Assembly: GCA_046049545.1 (NCBI GenBank)
Contig: JBJORF010000004.1
Location: forward strand, 1-64,000
Source: Romeriopsis sp046049545
GTDB lineage: Bacteria > Cyanobacteriota > Cyanobacteriia > Leptolyngbyales > Leptolyngbyaceae
Direction: 5' to 3'
Length of the DNA stretch: 64,000 nucleotides
Shown here: positions 59,497 to 64,000 of the stretch, piece by piece
Layout of the letters: each line of letters starts with the position of its first letter
Position numbering within the stretch: the first letter of the stretch is position 1
Notes under the pieces: model-generated
The model's database searches: none
What the model was told of the DNA's origin: nothing
The model's input: the letters and a program-made list of their open reading frames with translations, nothing else
Translations under genes and position numbers: made by a program

Positions 59497-59856
59497 ATGG
59501 ATAACTTTAGTGAACAAGTTCGCGATCAGCGGAAAGCGCAGAAGCTCAGTCAGCGGTCGCTAGCAGCGCAGGTTGGCATCTCCCGCAACTATTTGTCGGA
59601 GATTGAACGCGGTGTGGCGACAAATCTCTCTTGGCAGGTGCGGCAGGATTTGGCAGCGGCGTTGGGCCTGAGTGCGGGTGGTGAGTCGATCGGGTCAACG
59701 GCTTTGCCAGAAGGCTTGGCGGAATTTGTCGCGGCGGCGAAACTGCCCCAGGAAGATGTGCAGATGTTGGCGGGGCTGAAGTATCGCGGTCAGCAGCCGA
59801 CGACACCGGAGAAGTGGGAGATGCTGTATAAGATGATTAAGGCGGCGTTGGGGTAG
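59497..59856 (+). CDS. Xre/Cro-type helix-turn-helix regulator
   Basis: A 119-residue DNA-binding protein with the HTH_3/Cro fold: VRDQRKAQKLSQRSLAAQVGISRNYLSEIERGVATNLSWQVRQDLAAAL (about 7-55), where LSQRSLAAQVGIS and RNYLSEIERG form the two helices of the motif. The C-terminal 65 residues are helical and carry a probable sensory or dimer part (LPEGLAEFVAAAKLPQEDVQMLAGL). The start ATG 59497 is used rather than the TTG at 59464. It is divergent from four small genes it probably controls. Confidence 0.85.
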   Translation: MDNFSEQVRDQRKAQKLSQRSLAAQVGISRNYLSEIERGVATNLSWQVRQDLAAALGLSAGGESIGSTALPEGLAEFVAAAKLPQEDVQMLAGLKYRGQQPTTPEKWEMLYKMIKAALG

Positions 59857-60103
59857 TCAAGCGTCATGTGTGAACTTGCGCGGTTGCGGCAGTGATTAGT
59901 TGTTGCCAGTCACCGCCTTGAAATCAATTTCAAGGCTAATAGCTGAAACCCATTAAAATGGGTTCTAAGCATTTCAGATCAGGGTTTTCAGTCCGTTGAA
60001 ACGGACTTACGCTGTGAGCCTTGAAATTGATTTCAAGGCGGGGTGGGTGATGTACGACTATCTCGCAATTCAATGATGACAATCCAGTATTGGGGGACGG
60101 GTC
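59857..60103. other. Convergent gap with palindrome cluster copy 2 and a partial dispersed repeat
   Basis: This gap between the Xre gene and recF contains the second four-palindrome element (59909-60050) and the right half of a CCCCCAATACTGGGGG-family repeat (CCAGTATTGGGGG, 60084-60096). No gene is seen. The palindromes may also serve as the transcription end for both sides. Confidence 0.65.
59909..60050. repeat. REP-like cluster of four palindromes, copy 2
   Basis: Palindromes at 59915-59936 (CCTTGAAAT arms), 59947-59964 (AACCCATT arms), 59990-60007 (AGTCCGTT...AACGGACT) and 60018-60039 (CCTTGAAAT arms) follow in the same order as in copy 1. In the third palindrome AGCCCGTT/AACGGGCT of copy 1 has become AGTCCGTT/AACGGACT: both arms changed together, so pairing is preserved. 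Confidence 0.87.
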
Positions 60104-61285
60104 CTAAATCCTCGCCAACCACTCCGCCTCGGTCAGCAGCACTCCCGATTGCACATATAAGATCTGCGAAGAATTTAACCACTGGGAATCAAATGCACCC
60201 AAATGGGTTGTCGTAATTAACGTCTGGAAACGATCTTGAATCGCTTCTAGGAGCTGGTTTTGACGACTGAGATCGAGTTCTGCCAATACGTCATCCAATA
60301 GTAAAATCGGCGGTTCACCGATTACTTCTTCGATTAGCTGCAACTCCGCTAGCTTCAACGCTAGCACCAACGTCCGCTGTTGGCCCTGGGAACCGTATTG
60401 CCGCGCGGGGGTTTGGTTAATGGTGAAATCCACCTCATCGCGATGGGGGCCGACCATGGAGCTGCCCTGGTATTTTTCCGCCATCGATCGGCTGTGAATT
60501 TTCTCCAGAAACGCAGTCTGAATATCACCCGGTTGGTCATTTTCCATCGGTACATTCGGGCAATAACGAATTTCGAGCTGTTCAGTTTGGCCGCTGATCG
60601 ATCGGTGCCAAGCCTCCGCGATCGGGGCCAGCCGCGCGATCGCCCGCGCCCGGCGGCGCATCACCCGCACCCCCATCGCCGCTAACTGGGCATCCCACAG
60701 CGCCAATTCCTGGGAGTCGGGCATCGGCGGAAGTGCTTCGCCGGAGAGAGACAGCCGATCGCGGGCGACCAGGGCGCGTTGGGTGGTTTTGAGCAGGCTG
60801 TTGCGCTGTTTGAGGACTTGGTTGTATTGCTGAAGGACGTGGGCGTAGAGTGGTTCGAGTTGTACCAGGAGTCCATCCAGCCATTGCCGCCGCTCATCCG
60901 GGCCGCCCCGCACTAAGTCCAAATCCAGACAGGAAAATTGCACCATATTCAGGGTGCCGAGAAAGTCCAGTTGCCGCCGCATTCCCAGGCCATTCTGCGC
61001 CACCGATCGACGACCACTTTCCCGAATCGTCATCGCCAGTTCGACTTCGCCCGTGTTGCGTTGGAGTTGGCCAACGATTTGGGCCAGAGTTTCACCGTCT
61101 TGGACGAAGTCGCGATCGCGGGATGTGCGGTGGGATTTGAGGGCGGAGAGCAGTTCGACGGCTTCGAGGAGATTGGATTTGCCTTGGGCGTTATTGCCGA
61201 GGAGGATGGTTTTGGCAGCGGTGAAGTCGATCGATTGGGCGGCGTAGTTGCGGAAGTGCTTAAGTTGTAGGGATTTCAGATACAT
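60104..61285 (-). CDS. recF: DNA replication and repair protein RecF
   Basis: RecF (393 aa) is an SMC-like ATPase loading RecA at single-strand gaps together with RecO and RecR. Walker A GNNAQGKS is at about 30-37 (ILLGNNAQGKSNLLEAVELLS). The family blocks FSCLDLDLVRGGPDERRQWLDG (about 116-137), GSQGQQRTLVLALKLAEL (about 297-314) and the Walker B ILLLDDVLAELD (about 327-338) are all clear. Length is normal. It is transcribed leftward, with a terminator hairpin of the ATPase gene just upstream. Confidence 0.95.
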   Translation of the reverse strand: MYLKSLQLKHFRNYAAQSIDFTAAKTILLGNNAQGKSNLLEAVELLSALKSHRTSRDRDFVQDGETLAQIVGQLQRNTGEVELAMTIRESGRRSVAQNGLGMRRQLDFLGTLNMVQFSCLDLDLVRGGPDERRQWLDGLLVQLEPLYAHVLQQYNQVLKQRNSLLKTTQRALVARDRLSLSGEALPPMPDSQELALWDAQLAAMGVRVMRRRARAIARLAPIAEAWHRSISGQTEQLEIRYCPNVPMENDQPGDIQTAFLEKIHSRSMAEKYQGSSMVGPHRDEVDFTINQTPARQYGSQGQQRTLVLALKLAELQLIEEVIGEPPILLLDDVLAELDLSRQNQLLEAIQDRFQTLITTTHLGAFDSQWLNSSQILYVQSGVLLTEAEWLARI

Positions 61286-61363
61286 GTTTTCAGAGGCGCA
61301 GCTGCGGCGGTCTCATTATTACACCATGGAATCTGGATTTTGCAGTTTGGGGTGATTAATGCA

Positions 61364-61392
61364 AAGCGGACGTTAATGAATAACGTCCGCTT
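61364..61392 (-). terminator. Strong hairpin downstream of the P-type ATPase gene
   Basis: AAGCGGACGTTA (61364-61375) and TAACGTCCGCTT (61381-61392) form a perfect 12-bp stem with a 5-base loop. On the minus strand it is followed by TTTGCATTAAT. It lies 30 bp beyond the ATPase stop and separates it from recF. Confidence 0.8.
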
Positions 61393-61422
61393 GGGGAGTT
61401 TAATCAATTGGCCGATCGCCCA

Positions 61423-64000
61423 TTATTTCCAATCACGACCAGAAGCCAAAGCCCGCGCTTGACGGCTCGATCGGCTGAAGGTTTTCTCCAGCTCAATCCA
61501 GACAAACATCAACATACTGAACCCAAAGCAGACCGCGAGTTCGGTCAAAGTCAGCGAATGCGTGCCAAAGAATTTCCGCAGGGGTTCGACGTAGATCAGG
61601 GCCAGTTGCAGAAGCGTCGTAATCACCACCGAACCCCAAAGATAGGGATTCGTCCAAGGGTTCAAGGACATTGTGAGCTGCGTATTGGATCGAATGGCGA
61701 TCGCGTGGCCCATCTGGGCGAGACAGAGCGTGGTGAACACCATCGTCTTCCACATGGCTTGCTGCTCACCGGTGTAGGTCTTCTGGGCGTAGTTGTAAGC
61801 AATGTACATCAGCACGATCGAAATCACCGCTAAGACAATCCCGACGCGAATCATGTAGCTGCCCAGACCGCGCGCGAAGATGCTTTCTTTTGGATCATTC
61901 GGCGGCCGGTTCATGACGTTGGGTTCCGCTGGTTCGACCGCCAACGCCAAGGCGGGTAAACCATCGGTCACCAAGTTCATCCAAAGGATTTGCAGCGGTG
62001 ACAGCGGTACGTCGAAGACCCCACCCAAAACCAAGGGTGTAGCCGCGATCGTGATTACTTCCCCAATGTTTGACCCCAGAATGTACTTGATGAAGCGGCG
62101 AATGTTGGTGTACACCACACGGCCTTCTTCGGTCGCCGCAACGATCGTCGCAAAGTTATCGTCGAGCAGCACCATGTCACTGGCTTCTTTGCTCACGTCC
62201 GTCCCGGTGATGCCCATCGCTACGCCAATGTCGGCTTGCTTCAGGGCGGGCGCATCGTTTACGCCATCCCCTGTCATCGCCACGACTTTATCGTTGTTTT
62301 GCAGCGCTTTGACAATGCGGAGCTTGTGTTCCGGGGCGACGCGGGCGTAGACGTTGACCTGTTCGACTTGCTGCTCCAGTTCGCGCTGATCCATTTTTTC
62401 CAGTTCGCGGCCCGTCAGCACGGTTTCCCCAGGTTGAGCAATGCCGAGGTCTTCGGCGATCGCTTTGGCGGTCAGTTGATGATCGCCTGTGATCATGAGC
62501 GTGCGGACACCTGCCGATCGGCAACGGGCAACGGCATCTTTGACTTCCGGGCGTGGGGCATCGAGCATGTCGATCAAGCCGAGCCAAGTCAGACCTTGCT
62601 CCGCCGAATCTTCGGTGTCTTCGCCGGGGACACTATTCAAGGGTTTTGCCGCAAAGCCGAGAACGCGTAGCCCTTTTCCGGCCAGTTCGTTATTCTTCGC
62701 GAGGATGCTTTGGCGCTGGGCATTGGTCAGGGCGCTGACTTGGCCCCCGACTTGGATTTCGCTACAGCGCTCCAAGATCAGCTCCGGCGAACCCTTGGTA
62801 AACATCAAGTAGGGCATACTCCAAGCCGCGAGGTCGGATTTCAGCGCCCCAGCGGCATCTTGCACCACGACACTCATCCGCTTGCGTTCCGAGGAGAAGG
62901 GAAATTCCCCCACGCGCGGGAGCTTGCTGTTCCACTGGTCACGCTCGATGTTGCCCTTCGCCGCCGCCACGACCAAGGCACCTTCCGTCGGATCACCCAA
63001 GATTCCCCATTGACCATCTTCCTGACGCAGCAGCGAGTCGTTACAAACCGCACAGGCGAGGAGCAACGATCGCAGTTCCGGTGAAGATTGCGTATCCGTC
63101 GCTTGACCGCCGATGCTGAACTTGCCCGTTGGGTTGTAGCCCTCGCCGGAAACCTGGATCGAAGCGCTGGCCGGATGGAGAGACTGCACGACCATTTTGT
63201 TTTGGGTCAGCGTTCCAGTTTTATCCGAACAAATATTCGTCACCGAACCCAGGGTTTCCACCGCCGGGAGCTTGCGAATCAAGGCATTGCGGCGCACCAT
63301 CCGCTGGGTACCGAGAGCCAAAGTCACGGTAATTACCGCTGGCAGACCTTCCGGCACCACGGCCACGGCCATCGACAGCGCCACCTTAACCAATTCCTGG
63401 AAGTTCTTCATGTGGTCGGCACCCGGCATGAACAGGAAGCTGTAGGCAATCCCGCCGACCACGACCAGCCCGACCAAAATCATCGCACCCAACACCAGCG
63501 TGTTACTGAGCTGATCCATCCGCTGTTGCAGCGGCGTGGGTTCGTTTTCCACATCCTGAAGCATCGTGGCGATCTTGCCCAGCTCGGTCTGCATCCCCGT
63601 GCCCGTGACGACGATCGTGCCGCGCCCTTGCACCACTTCCGTGCCTTGATAAACCAAGTTAATCCGATCGCCCAATGGGGCATCAGCAGGCAGGACTTTA
63701 TGCGCTTGCTTGTTGGCGGCCTGGGCCTCCCCGGTGAGGGCTGATTCGCGGATTTGGAGATTCGCAGCTTCGAGGATGCGACCATCGGCAGCGACTTGTA
63801 CGCCCGCTTCGACTTGCATGATGTCGCCGGGAACGAGCTGCTTCGAGTCAATTTCGCTGATGATGCCATCGCGGATCACCCGCACGCGCGGCGAGGAGAG
63901 CTGTTTCAGTGCAGCTAAGGCCTTGTCCGCGCGACTTTCCTGGAGGTAGCCCAGCACGCCATTGAGCACGACGATCGCCAGAATCGCGATCGTATCCTTG
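61423..64000 (-). CDS. P-type cation-transporting ATPase (Ca2+/PMA-like), N-terminal end off window
   Basis: The open frame reaches the window edge, so the first part of the protein is missing; about 858 residues are seen. Visible motifs: LTGEAQAANK (actuator domain TGE), the transmembrane ion site VALSMAVAVVPEGLPAVITVTLALG with PEGLP, ICSDKTGTLTQNKM (phosphorylation Asp), KGSPELILERC, and the MTGDGVNDAPALKQADIGVAMG hinge. The C-terminal part has about six helices (for example IIRVGIVLAVISIVLMY), as in SERCA/PMR-like IIA/IIB pumps. It most likely exports Ca2+ (or another cation); specificity cannot be fixed from this portion alone. Confidence 0.93.
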   Translation of the reverse strand, partial: KDTIAILAIVVLNGVLGYLQESRADKALAALKQLSSPRVRVIRDGIISEIDSKQLVPGDIMQVEAGVQVAADGRILEAANLQIRESALTGEAQAANKQAHKVLPADAPLGDRINLVYQGTEVVQGRGTIVVTGTGMQTELGKIATMLQDVENEPTPLQQRMDQLSNTLVLGAMILVGLVVVGGIAYSFLFMPGADHMKNFQELVKVALSMAVAVVPEGLPAVITVTLALGTQRMVRRNALIRKLPAVETLGSVTNICSDKTGTLTQNKMVVQSLHPASASIQVSGEGYNPTGKFSIGGQATDTQSSPELRSLLLACAVCNDSLLRQEDGQWGILGDPTEGALVVAAAKGNIERDQWNSKLPRVGEFPFSSERKRMSVVVQDAAGALKSDLAAWSMPYLMFTKGSPELILERCSEIQVGGQVSALTNAQRQSILAKNNELAGKGLRVLGFAAKPLNSVPGEDTEDSAEQGLTWLGLIDMLDAPRPEVKDAVARCRSAGVRTLMITGDHQLTAKAIAEDLGIAQPGETVLTGRELEKMDQRELEQQVEQVNVYARVAPEHKLRIVKALQNNDKVVAMTGDGVNDAPALKQADIGVAMGITGTDVSKEASDMVLLDDNFATIVAATEEGRVVYTNIRRFIKYILGSNIGEVITIAATPLVLGGVFDVPLSPLQILWMNLVTDGLPALALAVEPAEPNVMNRPPNDPKESIFARGLGSYMIRVGIVLAVISIVLMYIAYNYAQKTYTGEQQAMWKTMVFTTLCLAQMGHAIAIRSNTQLTMSLNPWTNPYLWGSVVITTLLQLALIYVEPLRKFFGTHSLTLTELAVCFGFSMLMFVWIELEKTFSRSSRQARALASGRDWK

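Overview
The window looks like a chromosomal stretch from a free-living cyanobacterium. It carries an ndhC-ndhK-ndhJ operon, a cytochrome c6 gene, a DUF2555 gene and several other cyanobacterial families (DUF1822, DUF928, CHASE2 cyclase, multi-sensor kinase). The HIP1 octamer GCGATCGC is scattered densely through genes and gaps. Gene density is high, both strands are used, and no tRNA, rRNA, CRISPR array, prophage or intact insertion sequence was seen. A Leptolyngbya-like filamentous lineage would fit, but this is an inference and no species is claimed. Both window ends cut genes: fmt on the left and a P-type cation ATPase on the right.

Layout. 1-6.1 kb: the end of fmt, a pentapeptide-repeat protein, a small membrane protein, a decayed MFS transporter remnant, then a DUF928 protein and a CHASE2 adenylate cyclase. 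6.1-8.8 kb: a palindrome cluster, then a secreted fasciclin protein, an ECF sigma factor and an RskA-type anti-sigma factor. 8.8-16.3 kb: an exopolysaccharide block on the minus strand with a Wzy-like polymerase, a Wzz/GumC-like protein, three family 2 glycosyltransferases and a Wzx-like flippase. 16.7-25.2 kb: housekeeping genes (purT, folP, a matrixin protease, secG, gpmI, ktrB, ktrA, a LOG-family protein).

25.4-32.4 kb holds a complete ebo cluster, eboA to eboF. The set is widely conserved, is linked elsewhere to making or exporting a cryptic metabolite, and its product is unknown. Here dispersed repeats sit in three of its five gene junctions. 32.5-38.0 kb: HU, then a four-gene minus-strand group of a DUF1822 protein, a sigma-like protein, an Hsp70-like protein and a secreted NTF2-like protein. 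38.1-41.0 kb: murG and ndhCKJ. 41.2-49.2 kb: a giant multi-domain sensor kinase whose N-terminal kinase domain looks catalytically dead, beside a DevA/DevC-like ABC pair.

49.2-54.4 kb: a sterol desaturase-family protein, petJ, a coiled-coil protein, an esterase containing a 36-bp perfect palindrome, a DUF2555 protein, coaBC, a YbjN protein and a lipoate ligase/octanoyltransferase. 54.5-57.3 kb: a large DUF11-RTX surface or secreted protein. 57.6-59.9 kb: four small unrecognised genes facing a divergent Xre regulator, the best candidate for an undescribed module. 60.1-64 kb: recF and the P-type ATPase.

Three intergenic repeat families stand out: a CCCCCAATACTGGGGG hairpin family (six sites), a two-copy cluster of four palindromes with a compensatory base change, and a GCATGGGTTACGCTC family. 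All coordinates come from reading the sequence; no database search was possible.
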